A stretch of 64,000 nucleotides of DNA from Pseudomonas solani (GTDB lineage: Bacteria; Pseudomonadota; Gammaproteobacteria; Pseudomonadales; Pseudomonadaceae), in contig NZ_AP023081.1 in the NCBI RefSeq assembly GCF_026072635.1, forward strand, positions 3,282,501-3,346,500, in the 5' to 3' direction. This document shows, piece after piece, positions 25,401-34,469 of this stretch. How positions within the stretch are numbered: position 1 is the stretch's first letter; every line of letters starts with the position of its first letter. The position numbers and the translations under genes are program-made. A model generated the notes under the pieces. That model made no database searches. It was given only the letters and a program-made list of their open reading frames with translations, and had not been told where the DNA came from.

Positions 25401-26372
25401 ATGGATGCGAAGCGCAATATCCTCTCCCTGCTGCTACTGGCGCTGCTCTGGCTGGGTGCGGGGCGCGCGTGGGCGGCCTGCACCACGGTGAACCCGGCGG
25501 TGAGCCTGGGCAGCGTCAGCTCCTTCACCATGAACGCCTCGGCCCAGGGCAACCTGGGGGGCGCCGGGCTGACCTGCGCGACCTTCCTGTCCCTGCTGGC
25601 GGCCAACTATGTACAGGTGACGCTGCAGTCCACTGCGCCGGTGCTCAGCGATGGCAACGGCAACAGCATTCCGCTGAAGGTGTTCGTCACCAACGGCGGC
25701 GCCGAGATCACCCCCGGCTCCACGGTGCAGCTGAGCAGCCTGGCGGTGCTGGCGCTGCTGACCAACGCCAGCACTGGCATCAACCTGTACTTCCAGGCCC
25801 AGGCGGCCAATATTCCCGCCGGCACCTACACCACCAATGTGGTGTTCACCTGGCGCTACGCCATCTGCGAATCCGGGGTGCTCAACTCCTGCTCCTGGCA
25901 GCGCAGCCCCGGCGTCACCCAGAACTGCCCGCTCGGCCTCTGCGGCGCGCCCACCAACTGGGGCACCGGGGTGACCGCCACCAGCACCGTGACCATCGTA
26001 GTGACCAAGGCCTGTGCGCTGAACAGCTACCAGAACGTCGACCTCGGTAGCCAGGCGCTGGTCAGCCAGTTCGCCTCGGTGACCCGCGCCATCACCCTGA
26101 CCTGCACCAGCGACGAGGGTTACCTGGTCAGCTTCGACAACGGCCAGAACTACCAGGCGCCCTGGCGACGCATGGCCAGCGGCGCCAACCGCCTGGGCTA
26201 CAACATCTACTTCCCCAATACGACGACGGTGTGGACCACCACGCAGAACCTGTCGCAGAAAGGCACGGGATTGCTGCAGACGGTGAACTTCCAGGTGACC
26301 GTCGACCCCACGCAGGCCAACGTGCCGGTGGGTACCTACATCGACAACGTGACCCTGATCATCAACTACTGA
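25401..26372 (+). CDS. Tip adhesin with two SCPU-like domains (CsuE-like)
   Basis: This 323-residue secreted protein has a signal peptide (LLLLALLWLGAGRAWA) and two tandem SCPU-like domains. The first starts ACTTVNPAVSLGSVSSF; the second starts KACALNSYQNVDLGS, and the protein ends with the donor strand VPVGTYIDNVTLIINY. Cysteines in ICESGVLNSCSW and NCPLGLCG probably form disulfides. Two-domain subunits at the operon end act as the tip adhesin CsuE, which binds abiotic surfaces through exposed hydrophobic loops. Confidence 0.88.
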   Translation: MDAKRNILSLLLLALLWLGAGRAWAACTTVNPAVSLGSVSSFTMNASAQGNLGGAGLTCATFLSLLAANYVQVTLQSTAPVLSDGNGNSIPLKVFVTNGGAEITPGSTVQLSSLAVLALLTNASTGINLYFQAQAANIPAGTYTTNVVFTWRYAICESGVLNSCSWQRSPGVTQNCPLGLCGAPTNWGTGVTATSTVTIVVTKACALNSYQNVDLGSQALVSQFASVTRAITLTCTSDEGYLVSFDNGQNYQAPWRRMASGANRLGYNIYFPNTTTVWTTTQNLSQKGTGLLQTVNFQVTVDPTQANVPVGTYIDNVTLIINY

Positions 26373-26423
26373 CGGGACGGTGTACCCTGGCGCGCTGTTT
26401 CCCGAACCGTCCGGAGTAGAGAC

Positions 26424-27014
26424 ATGGGCCTGGCGCAGTTCCGCCATTGGGTGTTCGACATGGATGGCACCCTGACGATTGCCGTTCACGATTTCGCCGC
26501 GATCCGCCGCGAGCTGGCGATTCCCCCGGAGGATGACATCCTCCATCACCTCGCCGCGCTGCCGGCGGAAGAGGCCCGCGCCAAGCACGCCTGGCTGCTG
26601 GAGCACGAGCGCGAGCTGGCGCTGAATGCACGCCCGGCGGCCGGTGCCGTGGAGCTGGTGCGCCACCTGCACGCATGCGGCGTGCGCCTGGGCATCCTCA
26701 CCCGCAACGCCCGCGATCTGGCGCTGCTGACGCTGCAGGCCATCGGCGTGGACGATTGCTTCGCCCCGGCCGACATCCTCGGCCGCGACGAGGCGCCACC
26801 CAAGCCGCACCCGGGTGGCTTGCTGCACCTGGCCGAGCGCTGGGCCGTGGCGCCGGACGAGATGGTGATGGTGGGCGACTACCGCTTCGACCTCGACTGC
26901 GGCCGCGCCGCCGGCAGCGCCACGGTGCTGGTCAACCTGCCGGAAAACCCCTGGCCCGAGCTTACCGATTGGTACGCCGAGGATTGCGCGCAGCTGTTGC
27001 TGTTGGCGCGGTAG
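26424..27014 (+). CDS. HAD-superfamily hydrolase (phosphoglycolate-phosphatase-like)
   Basis: This 196-residue HAD phosphatase has the nucleophile motif FDMDGTLTIA (about residues 10-19), motif II ILTRNAR, the Lys in PPKPHPGG and motif IV VMVGDYRFDLDCGRAAG. Such enzymes hydrolyse small phosphoesters in the cytosol. A CGGAGTAGAG stretch precedes the ATG. It lies 51 bases after the pilus operon on the same strand but is unlikely to take part in pilus assembly. Confidence 0.88.
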   Translation: MGLAQFRHWVFDMDGTLTIAVHDFAAIRRELAIPPEDDILHHLAALPAEEARAKHAWLLEHERELALNARPAAGAVELVRHLHACGVRLGILTRNARDLALLTLQAIGVDDCFAPADILGRDEAPPKPHPGGLLHLAERWAVAPDEMVMVGDYRFDLDCGRAAGSATVLVNLPENPWPELTDWYAEDCAQLLLLAR

Positions 27015-27040
27015 GTCCGGGTCGTATCGTGCGCTGCCTC

Positions 27041-27095
27041 GCGGGTTGCACCCGCCCTACAGGTGATTGCATGCCGTAGGGCGGGTGAAACCCGC
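27041..27095. repeat. REP-like inverted repeat
   Basis: GCGGGTTGCACCCGCCCTAC and its near inverse GTAGGGCGGGTGAAACCCGC face each other across 14 bases in the gap between converging genes. It could also act as a two-way transcription stop. Confidence 0.75.
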
Positions 27096-27108
27096 GGTGA
27101 TGAACGGG

Positions 27109-27981
27109 CTAAAGGTCCCGTGCGGTGAAGGTGTCGCAACGGTTGATGTCGCCGCGCTCGAAGCCGGTCTTGAACCAGCGCACCCGCTGGGCCGAGGTGC
27201 CGTGGGTGAAAGAGTCGGGCACCACCTGGCCGCGTGCCTGTTTCTGCAGGCGGTCGTCGCCGATGGCGTTGGCGGCGTTGAGGGCTTCTTCCAGGTCACC
27301 CGGCTCCAGCCAGTCCAGGCGTTTCTGCGCGTGGAAGGCCCAGACGCCGGCGAGGCAGTCGGCCTGGAGTTCCTGGCGCACCAGCAGGCCGCTGGCGCCT
27401 TCCATCTTCTGGCCGCGCTGGCGCGCGGCATTGACCTTGGCGGAGACGCCGAGCAGCGTCTGTACGTGGTGGCCCACCTCGTGGGCGATGACATAGGCCT
27501 GGGCGAAGTCGCCGGCGGCGGAGAAGCGCTGGGCCATTTCGCGGAAGAAGTCCAGGTCCAGGTACACCTGGCGATCGCCGGGGCAGTAGAAGGGGCCGAC
27601 CGCCGAGGAGGCGAAGCCGCAGGCCGATTGCACGCCGCCGTTGAACAGCATCAGTTTCGGGTCCTGATACTGGCGGCCGCCCTGCTGGAAGATGGCCTGC
27701 CAGGTGTCTTCGGTATCGCCGAGCACAGCGCGCACGAACTCCGCTTCCTGGTCGTCCCCCGGTGGCGCGCCGCTATGAGGGGGCGCGGTGGAGAGGCTGG
27801 CCTGGCCGGCGAGCTGGCCGAGGATGGTCAGCGGGTCTTCACCCATGAGCAGGCCGACCACCACCACCAGGGCGATGCCGCCCAGCCCGATGCTCTTGCC
27901 GCCGCCGAGGCGCATGCCGCCACTGCCGCTGCCGCGCGCATCCACCACGTTGTCGCTGCGTCTCGCCCGTTGCCAGCGCAT
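27109..27981 (-). CDS. Neutral zinc metallopeptidase (YpfJ family)
   Basis: This 290-residue protein opens with a basic, Gly-rich segment and one membrane helix (IGLGGIALVVVVGLLMG, about residues 31-47), followed by a periplasm-facing domain with the zincin motif AYVIAHEVGHHVQ (about residues 162-174) and LELQADCLAGVWAFHA-like ELQADCLAGVWAFHAQ, whose Asp/Glu is the third ligand. It matches the conserved neutral zinc metallopeptidase group (PF04228). Its target is unknown. It converges on the HAD gene across the REP repeat. Confidence 0.9.
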   Translation of the reverse strand: MRWQRARRSDNVVDARGSGSGGMRLGGGKSIGLGGIALVVVVGLLMGEDPLTILGQLAGQASLSTAPPHSGAPPGDDQEAEFVRAVLGDTEDTWQAIFQQGGRQYQDPKLMLFNGGVQSACGFASSAVGPFYCPGDRQVYLDLDFFREMAQRFSAAGDFAQAYVIAHEVGHHVQTLLGVSAKVNAARQRGQKMEGASGLLVRQELQADCLAGVWAFHAQKRLDWLEPGDLEEALNAANAIGDDRLQKQARGQVVPDSFTHGTSAQRVRWFKTGFERGDINRCDTFTARDL

Positions 27982-28049
27982 GTGCCGATCCTTGTTCTTG
28001 TCGAGGCATTGAGTGTCGTAGCTGGCGGCGGGGTGCGCCAGCCCGGTCG

Positions 28050-28904
28050 TCAGCCGAGGCGGCCCGGCTCCGGCAGCAGGCGCGCTTGGGCCAGCAGTTG
28101 CACGGCGCCGCCGACCTGCACGCGGCCCTCACCGGTGACCTGTACATCCAGCCGGCTGGGGCGGCCGAGGAAGCGCCCCTGGTTGAGGGCGAAGCCCTGC
28201 TCGCGGCGCTCCAGGCCCCGCTGTACCAGCCAGGCGGCGACCGGGCCGGCGGCGCTGCCGGTGGCGATGTCTTCGACCACGCCGAGGGGGTCCCAGGTGC
28301 GGCCTTCGCGGGCGTCGATGTCGAGGAGGAAGACGAAGGCCGCGCCTATGGCCGCCAGGTCGTCATCCAGCGGACGTTGCTGGCGGGCATTGGCCAGCCC
28401 GGCGCCGGTCACCGGCAGCAGCAGGTAGGGCAGGCCGGTGCTGACCACCTGCGGCGGGTGGCGGCTGTCCCATTCGCTGCCGAACGCGGCGGCGAAGCCT
28501 TGGGCGGCGCGGGCGTCCAGCTCGACGCCGAACTCGGCGATGCCCTGGTCCATCTCCGCGTAGAAGCCGTGGCCCTGGCGGCGGGTGGCCAGGGTGACGC
28601 GCTTGTCGCGCAGTTGCAGGGCCCATTCGGCGTGCTCGCCCGGGGCGTGCAGGTGGTGCAGCAGGGCGGCGGCGCCGAGGATCGGGTGGCCGGCGAAGGG
28701 CAGCTCCTCTTCCACGGTGAACACCCGCGCGGCGAACTCCCCGGGCTGGGCACCCGGCTCTAGGAAGATCGACTCGAACTGGCGCAGCTCCTGGGTCAGC
28801 GCCTGCATGGCAGCGGGCGACAGGCCCCGGGCGTCGGGGAACACCGCCAGGCCGTTGCCGGCCAGCACGCGTTCGGCGAATACATCGACTTGCCAGTAAT
28901 CCAT
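28050..28904 (-). CDS. PhzF-family isomerase/epimerase-like protein
   Basis: This 284-residue protein has the two-lobed PhzF fold: DVFAERVLAGNGLAVFPD at the start, the catalytic-Glu region FESIFLEP (about residues 43-50), ELPFAGHPILGAA (about 69-81) and EDIATGSAAGPVAAWLV (about 212-228). PhzF proteins isomerise small metabolites; only a few are linked to phenazine synthesis, and no phz genes are here. It starts 64 bases after the DUF411 gene ends and probably has its own promoter because a strong hairpin lies between. Confidence 0.9.
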   Translation of the reverse strand: MDYWQVDVFAERVLAGNGLAVFPDARGLSPAAMQALTQELRQFESIFLEPGAQPGEFAARVFTVEEELPFAGHPILGAAALLHHLHAPGEHAEWALQLRDKRVTLATRRQGHGFYAEMDQGIAEFGVELDARAAQGFAAAFGSEWDSRHPPQVVSTGLPYLLLPVTGAGLANARQQRPLDDDLAAIGAAFVFLLDIDAREGRTWDPLGVVEDIATGSAAGPVAAWLVQRGLERREQGFALNQGRFLGRPSRLDVQVTGEGRVQVGGAVQLLAQARLLPEPGRLG

Positions 28905-28923
28905 TGCTGCTCCTCGGAAACGC

Positions 28924-28949
28924 GCGCGGCCGCCCAGGGGCGGCCGCGC
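28924..28949 (-). terminator. Probable terminator of the DUF411 gene
   Basis: A perfect 12-base GC stem (GCGCGGCCGCCC against GGGCGGCCGCGC) with a two-base nominal loop lies 20 bases past the DUF411 stop. The U tract on the minus strand is short (TTT), so termination may be partial. Confidence 0.6.
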
Positions 28950-28968
28950 TGTGTGGGGTAGGGGAGCG

Positions 28969-29406
28969 CTAGTGTGCCGGATACTCGGCCAGCACGTTCT
29001 GCTGACCTTGCGCCGATACGCCGATCACCTGGTAGGCGTCCTGCATGCCGTCCATCTCCATGCCCGGCGAGCCCATGGGCATGCCCGGCACGGCGGCGCC
29101 GATCAGGTCCTTGCGCTCCCGCAGCTTGAGCACGTCGCTGGCCGGCACATGGCCTTCGACGAACTTGCCGTCGACCACGCCGGTGTGGCACGAGCCCAGG
29201 CTGTGGGGCACGCCGAGGCGGGTCTTGACCGAGGCCATGTCGCGCTCGACGTGGTCGTTGACCTGGATGCCGTTGTCCCGCAGGTGGCTGATCCAGGCCT
29301 TGCAGCAGCCGCAGTTGGGGTCGCGGTAGACGTCCATGGAAACGGTCTCCGCCGCCTGGGCGAAGAGGGGGGCGAAGAGCAGGGAGGCGAGAAGGGCGCG
29401 GCGCAT
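28969..29406 (-). CDS. DUF411 metal-binding protein
   Basis: This 145-residue exported protein has a signal peptide (MRRALLASLLFAPLFAQAAE) and the CGCC motif in DPNCGCCKAWISHL (about residues 29-42), then GVPHSLGSCHTGVVDG and a Met-rich GMPMGSPGMEMDGM. Members are usually found with copper-resistance genes and are thought to bind copper in the periplasm. No copper operon is visible here, so it appears to be solitary. Confidence 0.88.
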   Translation of the reverse strand: MRRALLASLLFAPLFAQAAETVSMDVYRDPNCGCCKAWISHLRDNGIQVNDHVERDMASVKTRLGVPHSLGSCHTGVVDGKFVEGHVPASDVLKLRERKDLIGAAVPGMPMGSPGMEMDGMQDAYQVIGVSAQGQQNVLAEYPAH

Positions 29407-29542
29407 GGGAAAGCTCCTGAACGTGGAATGGGCGACAGCTTATGCCTGTCGCCGCTGCGCTGCGCGCCGCGGCTGTTACGGGATGTACGCCGGTTGATAT
29501 GGGTCAGTTTTCCCCGTTTCCGGGGACGCGTGCGTTGCCCTC

Positions 29543-29650
29543 GTAGGATGGGTAGAGCGGAGCGAAACCCATCAATGGGGCGCGCCAGGGAAAACGGCGT
29601 GCCGATCCCGGCTCCGCCTGGTGGAGGTAAAAAGCGACCTCCACCCGTAC
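29543..29650. repeat. REP-like hairpins
   Basis: One GGATGGGTAGAGC-type hairpin (29543-29573) and one GGTGGAGG-TAAAAAGCGA-CCTCCACC hairpin (29620-29650). No gene is seen between 29407 and 29680. Confidence 0.8.
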
Positions 29651-29680
29651 CGACCCTGTCCGCGTGTTGGCTGGGCGGCC

Positions 29681-30190
29681 TCAAGGCGCCGGCCGTGCGG
29701 GGAAGTCCTTCAGCAGCTCGGCCACGGCCCGGTCGAAGCCTTGCTGGGTGAGCTTGGGGTCGTGCAGCTGGCGGCTGATCTGCGCTTCGAACAGCACCCG
29801 CTCGTCGAAGCCGTCGAGGATGCGCAGGGCGAGGCGGGCGCGTTCGTCCTGGGTCAGCTCGGTCTGGTTGTAGAGGGCGCCGCCGGGGGTGACCACCGGT
29901 CGCATGGTCACGCCTGGCTCCGGCGCCAGGCCCAGGGCGTAGATGATGGTCAGGTCGCTGCCGTGCTCCTGGTAGCGGTAGCCTTTGGCTTCCAGGGCCT
30001 TGTGCAGGGCGTTGTCGAAGCGTTCTTCCAGGTCCTGGCGGTGCCCCGGGGCACGCACCGGCTGGATGCTGAAGGTCATGTAGTGGCTGGTGCGCGCGGC
30101 CGGGGCGACGGTGACGCCGTCGTCGGGGGGCGCGGCGCAGGCGCCCAGCAGCATGGCGAGCAGCGGCAGGCTGAGGCGGGGCGGCAGCAT
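29681..30190 (-). CDS. DUF4136-like lipoprotein
   Basis: This 169-residue protein has a lipobox (LLGACAA, modified Cys at about residue 18), so it is anchored in a membrane. The mature part (FSIQPVR, then LEERFDNALHKALEAKGYRYQE and DLTIIYALG) resembles DUF4136 lipoproteins. Function is unknown. It is divergent from the small membrane protein gene at 30331. Confidence 0.8.
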   Translation of the reverse strand: MLPPRLSLPLLAMLLGACAAPPDDGVTVAPAARTSHYMTFSIQPVRAPGHRQDLEERFDNALHKALEAKGYRYQEHGSDLTIIYALGLAPEPGVTMRPVVTPGGALYNQTELTQDERARLALRILDGFDERVLFEAQISRQLHDPKLTQQGFDRAVAELLKDFPARPAP

Positions 30191-30330
30191 GGGTGACTCC
30201 TTGGAATGGTCCTGGCTAGAGCCTAGCCGTGGCCCTGGCCCGGCGGCCCCGACCTTGCGATGGGTTGGGCGAACGAAACCCGCTGCGGCGGGTCTTTTGC
30301 AGATCGCTGCCGATCGGGAGGAGAAAGGCG

Positions 30331-30852
30331 ATGCTACTTGCCCGGCTGATTCTGGTGGTCCAGATCCTGGTGTTCGCGGGTTTCGGCCTGGCCTACTGGT
30401 TCCGCCCCTACGAGATGGCCAACCTCAGCGGCATGCTGCTGATGGAAACCACCTCGGTAAGCAACGTGCGCGTCTACTACGGCGGCCTGCAGATCGGCCT
30501 GGCGCTGTTCCTGCTCTGGGCCCTGCGCGGCCGCGAGCTGATGCGCGCGGCGCTGATGATGCTGTTGCTGGTGCAGTCCGCCCTGGCCCTGGCGCGCATC
30601 GGTTCCCTATGGCTGGACGACGGCACCCTGCAGAACTTCGACATCAGCTCCCTGGCCTACAAGGTGGCCACTGCGCTGCTGGCCGGCGTGGCCCTGGTGC
30701 AGCTGGCGCGCTACCAGGAACCGGTGGCGGACACCGCGCTGATCGGCGACCTGGACGACGAGGTCAGCGAGCCGCTGCGCCGGGGCGGCATCCGCGAAGG
30801 GTTGGTGGAACGCATCGACGAAGCGGCACCGCTGCCGCCGGAAAGGCCCTGA
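30331..30852 (+). CDS. DUF4345-like membrane protein
   Basis: This 173-residue protein has about four hydrophobic segments (LARLILVVQILVFAGFGLAY; YYGGLQIGLALFLLWAL; ALMMLLLVQSALALARIG; VATALLAGVALVQLAR) and a polar C-terminal tail. The NVRVYYGGLQIGLALF motif is typical of DUF4345. GGGAGGAG precedes the ATG. Its function is unknown. Confidence 0.78.
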   Translation: MLLARLILVVQILVFAGFGLAYWFRPYEMANLSGMLLMETTSVSNVRVYYGGLQIGLALFLLWALRGRELMRAALMMLLLVQSALALARIGSLWLDDGTLQNFDISSLAYKVATALLAGVALVQLARYQEPVADTALIGDLDDEVSEPLRRGGIREGLVERIDEAAPLPPERP

Positions 30853-30946
30853 TACAGAGCCGTCGCACACGGGGCGACGGCCTGCCGGGCAGGCTTGGGA
30901 AACTTGCCTATCCTTTGGTTTTCAAGCCGATGACGGAGGCGGTCCC

Positions 30947-31768
30947 ATGGATATAGAAGCCCTATTTTCCAACCTGCACACCTTGCCCAGCATTCCCAAG
31001 GTGGCGCAGGACCTGATCCAGCAATTCGATAGCCCGACCTCCAGCCTGGATGGCGTGGCGCGCAATATCGCCCTCGACCCGGTGATCGCCGCCAAGGTGC
31101 TGCGCCTGGCCAACTCCGCGCGCTTTCGCGGGGCGCGGGAGTCCACCAGCATCGAGGATGCGGCCATGCGCCTGGGCTTCAACACCCTGCGCACCCTGGT
31201 GATGGCTTCGGCCGTGACCGGCGCCTTCAAGGCCTCGCCCAATTTCGACCTCAAGGGCTTCTGGCTGCACAGCTTCCAGGTGGCGAGCATCAGCCGCCTG
31301 CTGGCCAAGCAGAAGGGCGTGGACCCGGACACGGCGTTCACCTGCGGGATGATGCATGACATCGGCGAACTGCTGATCCAGACCGGCGCCCCCGAGTTCG
31401 CCGAGAAGCTCAACAGCGGCAAGGGCGGGGCCACCGGGCGTGCCGCCAGCGAAACGCTGCAACTGGGGTTCGGCTACCCGGAAGTGGGGGCAGAGCTGGC
31501 GCGGCGCTGGCAGCTGCCGGCGGTGATCCAGCAGGCCATCGCCTACCAGGCGCGCCCGATGCAGGCGCCGGCCGATGCCTTGCTGCCGCGCATCCTCGCC
31601 CAGGCGGTGCTGGTCAGCGAGGCGCTGCAGGCCCATGGCGGCGCCACCGAGGAGGCGCGGCAATCCCTGGAAGGCCCGCTGGTGGAAGGCGTGGACCTGG
31701 ACGCGCTGTTCGCGGCGTTGCCGGCGGTGCTGGAGGCGGACAAGGCCTTCGCCGAACTGCTCACCTGA
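30947..31768 (+). CDS. HDOD-domain protein
   Basis: This 273-residue HDOD protein has TLPSIPKVAQDLIQQFDSP, NIALDPVIAAKVLRLANSARF and FTCGMMHDIGELLIQ. HDOD is a divergent HD-fold domain lacking most metal ligands; members act in signalling, motility or stress regulation rather than as clear hydrolases. There is no GGDEF, EAL or receiver domain fused to it. It ends only 10 bases before the promoter-like sequence of the ilvA leader. Confidence 0.88.
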   Translation: MDIEALFSNLHTLPSIPKVAQDLIQQFDSPTSSLDGVARNIALDPVIAAKVLRLANSARFRGARESTSIEDAAMRLGFNTLRTLVMASAVTGAFKASPNFDLKGFWLHSFQVASISRLLAKQKGVDPDTAFTCGMMHDIGELLIQTGAPEFAEKLNSGKGGATGRAASETLQLGFGYPEVGAELARRWQLPAVIQQAIAYQARPMQAPADALLPRILAQAVLVSEALQAHGGATEEARQSLEGPLVEGVDLDALFAALPAVLEADKAFAELLT

Positions 31769-31778
31769 AAACCGACGC

Positions 31779-31925
31779 TTGACTTGGCGCAGCGGCAGGA
31801 ATAATTTCCAGACCCATGAAATCGACCTCCCTGATGCTGCGCCAACAGATTATTACCGCCATTACATACTTGGCGGGTTGACCAGTACCTACAAAGAAAC
31901 CCGCCCTCGAGGCGGGTTTCTTCTT
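31779..31925 (+). promoter_or_regulatory. Ile/Thr-responsive transcription attenuator upstream of SnoaL-ilvA
   Basis: TTGACT (31779-31784) and AATAAT (31800-31805) give a promoter with a short 15-base spacer. Three RNA switches follow. Segment 1 CGCCAA (31840-31845) pairs with segment 2 TTGGCG (31870-31875). Segment 2 GGCGGGTT (31872-31879) pairs with segment 3 AACCCGCC (31898-31905). Segment 3 pairs with segment 4 to form the terminator at 31896-31920. The Ile and Thr codons of the leader ORF lie between segments 1 and 2, and the leader stop codon lies on segment 2. A ribosome stalled for Ile or Thr would block segment 1 and free the antiterminator. This is the classical ribosome-mediated attenuation layout, placed before threonine deaminase. 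Confidence 0.82.
31816..31881 (+). CDS. Leader peptide of the ilvA attenuator
   Basis: A 21-codon ORF starts at ATG 31816 and stops at TGA 31879-31881. Codons 12-17 read Ile-Ile-Thr-Ala-Ile-Thr (31849-31866), exactly the amino acids joined by the downstream threonine deaminase pathway. No good ribosome site is seen, and the promoter prediction puts the mRNA start within a few bases of the ATG, so translation may be leaderless or the true start site may lie upstream. The function is inferred from overlap with the pairing segments. Confidence 0.75.
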   Translation: MKSTSLMLRQQIITAITYLAG

Positions 31926-31927
31926 TC
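31896..31927 (+). terminator. Attenuator terminator
   Basis: GAAACCCGCC and GGCGGGTTTC form a perfect 10-base stem with loop CTCGA (31906-31910), followed by a T-rich tail TTCTTTCT. It stands 40 bases before the SnoaL gene and would stop transcription when segment 2 is covered. Confidence 0.88.
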
Positions 31928-31963
31928 TGTCTCCTGGGCCCCAAGCGAACCGCAGGAGACGCC

Positions 31964-32376
31964 ATGCAACCTTCCCCCCTCGTCCAGGCCGTGCAACAGG
32001 CGGACCAGCTGATCAATGCCGGGCGTTTCGATGCGCTGATGGATTTCTACACCGACGACGCCGTGCTGGTGGTGCGCCCGGGCCTCAACGTCCAGGGCCG
32101 CGACGGCATCCGCCGCGCCTTCGATGCCATCGCCGCGCATTTCCAGCACAGCCTCTGGGTCAGCCAGCGCGACCTGCAGGTGGTGGAGACCGGCGACACC
32201 GCCCTGGTGATGGGCCGTGCGCGCATCCAGTGGCGCTCCAGCGACGGCTTCCTGTCGTTCCTCGAACGCAAGGCCACCTACGTGTTCCGCCGCCAGGCCG
32301 ACGACAGCTGGCGCTGCGCCGTGGACAACTCCTATGGCACCGACCTGCTCGATGCCGTCACCGGGGAGGCCGTGGC

Positions 32377-32380
<4 letters not shown>
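31964..32380 (+). CDS. SnoaL/NTF2-like protein (DUF4440-type)
   Basis: This 138-residue protein has an NTF2-like cone fold signature: QAVQQADQLINAGRFDALMDFY, DDAVLVVRPG, GRDGIRRAFDAIAAHF and the C-terminal DDSWRCAVDNSYG. Members bind or isomerise small molecules; the reaction of this one is not known. A CAGGAG site precedes the ATG. It is the first gene behind the attenuator and its stop overlaps the ilvA ATG, so its expression is tied to isoleucine synthesis. Confidence 0.82.
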
Positions 32381-33903
<1,523 letters not shown>

Positions 33904-34238
33904 TGGGCGTGATGAATCGCCACTTTGTGGGGGCGACATGCACTTTCCGTAGGATGCACGCGGGTGGGTTTGGAGCGGCTTTCTGTAGGGGCGACTTCAG
34001 TCGCCAAGCGGCGCGCAGCGCCGCCGCTGTTCCCCGGCAGGCTCATTACCGTGTGTAGCAGCATGGGTTTCGCTGCGCTCGCGGAACGCCGCCCGACCCA
34101 TCCTACGGGAGGTGTGGGGCGACGCCGCGCCCTTGTGGGAGCGAATTCATTCGCGATCGGGGCGCCAGGCGGTCACCTCGGCCCGTTTCCGAGCGCGCCT
34201 CACCTCTGCATTGGTGGAGGTAAAAAGCGACCTCCACC
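33904..34238. repeat. REP-rich gap, target region of IS110 copy 1
   Basis: Holds a variant of the GGGTTTCGCTGCGCTC repeat (34064-34107), a GGAGCGAATTCATTCGCGATCGGG hairpin type (34134-34160) and a GGTGGAGG-TAAAAAGCGA-CCTCCACCC hairpin (34213-34239) whose 3' arm abuts the inserted element. No gene is supported. Confidence 0.8.
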
Positions 34239-34249
34239 CTTGTATCTCG

Positions 34250-34430
34250 ACTAACTACCCCTTCAGGGGTAATAGTTCCCGACTGATCATCGGGGGAGGG
34301 GCTGGAAGTCGTGTCCACCCTTAGGCCCTGAGCCTGCGACGTAGATAGTGCTCCGCCCCTCCACACTCACTCGAACAGCCCGAACGGTATCTTGAGCCCA
34401 GAGCTCGCATTCACAAGGTTGGGCCGGGTG
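34250..34430 (+). ncRNA. Predicted IS110 bridge RNA, copy 1
   Basis: The non-coding left end shows two guide loops. Target loop: GTCCACCCT (34313-34321) equals the left half of the insertion site, and CGTAG (34340-34344) complements its right half CTACG; an 8-base stem GGAGGGGC/GCCCCTCC (34295-34302 and 34355-34362) closes the loop. Donor loop: ACGGTATCT (34384-34392) equals the right end of the element, and ACAAG (34413-34417) complements the left end CTTGT. Small hairpins (34323-34335, 34394-34406) separate each guide pair. The outer boundaries are approximate. This matches the bispecific bridge RNA known for IS621. Confidence 0.8.
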
Positions 34431-34469
34431 CAGTGATGATCGCATTTGGAACGATCAGGAGGAGCACAC

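Noticed and set aside
31816..31925. Stand-alone small RNA instead of an attenuator
   Set aside because: A terminated short RNA will exist either way, but the Ile/Thr codons, stop-codon placement and three alternative stems are explained only by attenuation of ilvA.
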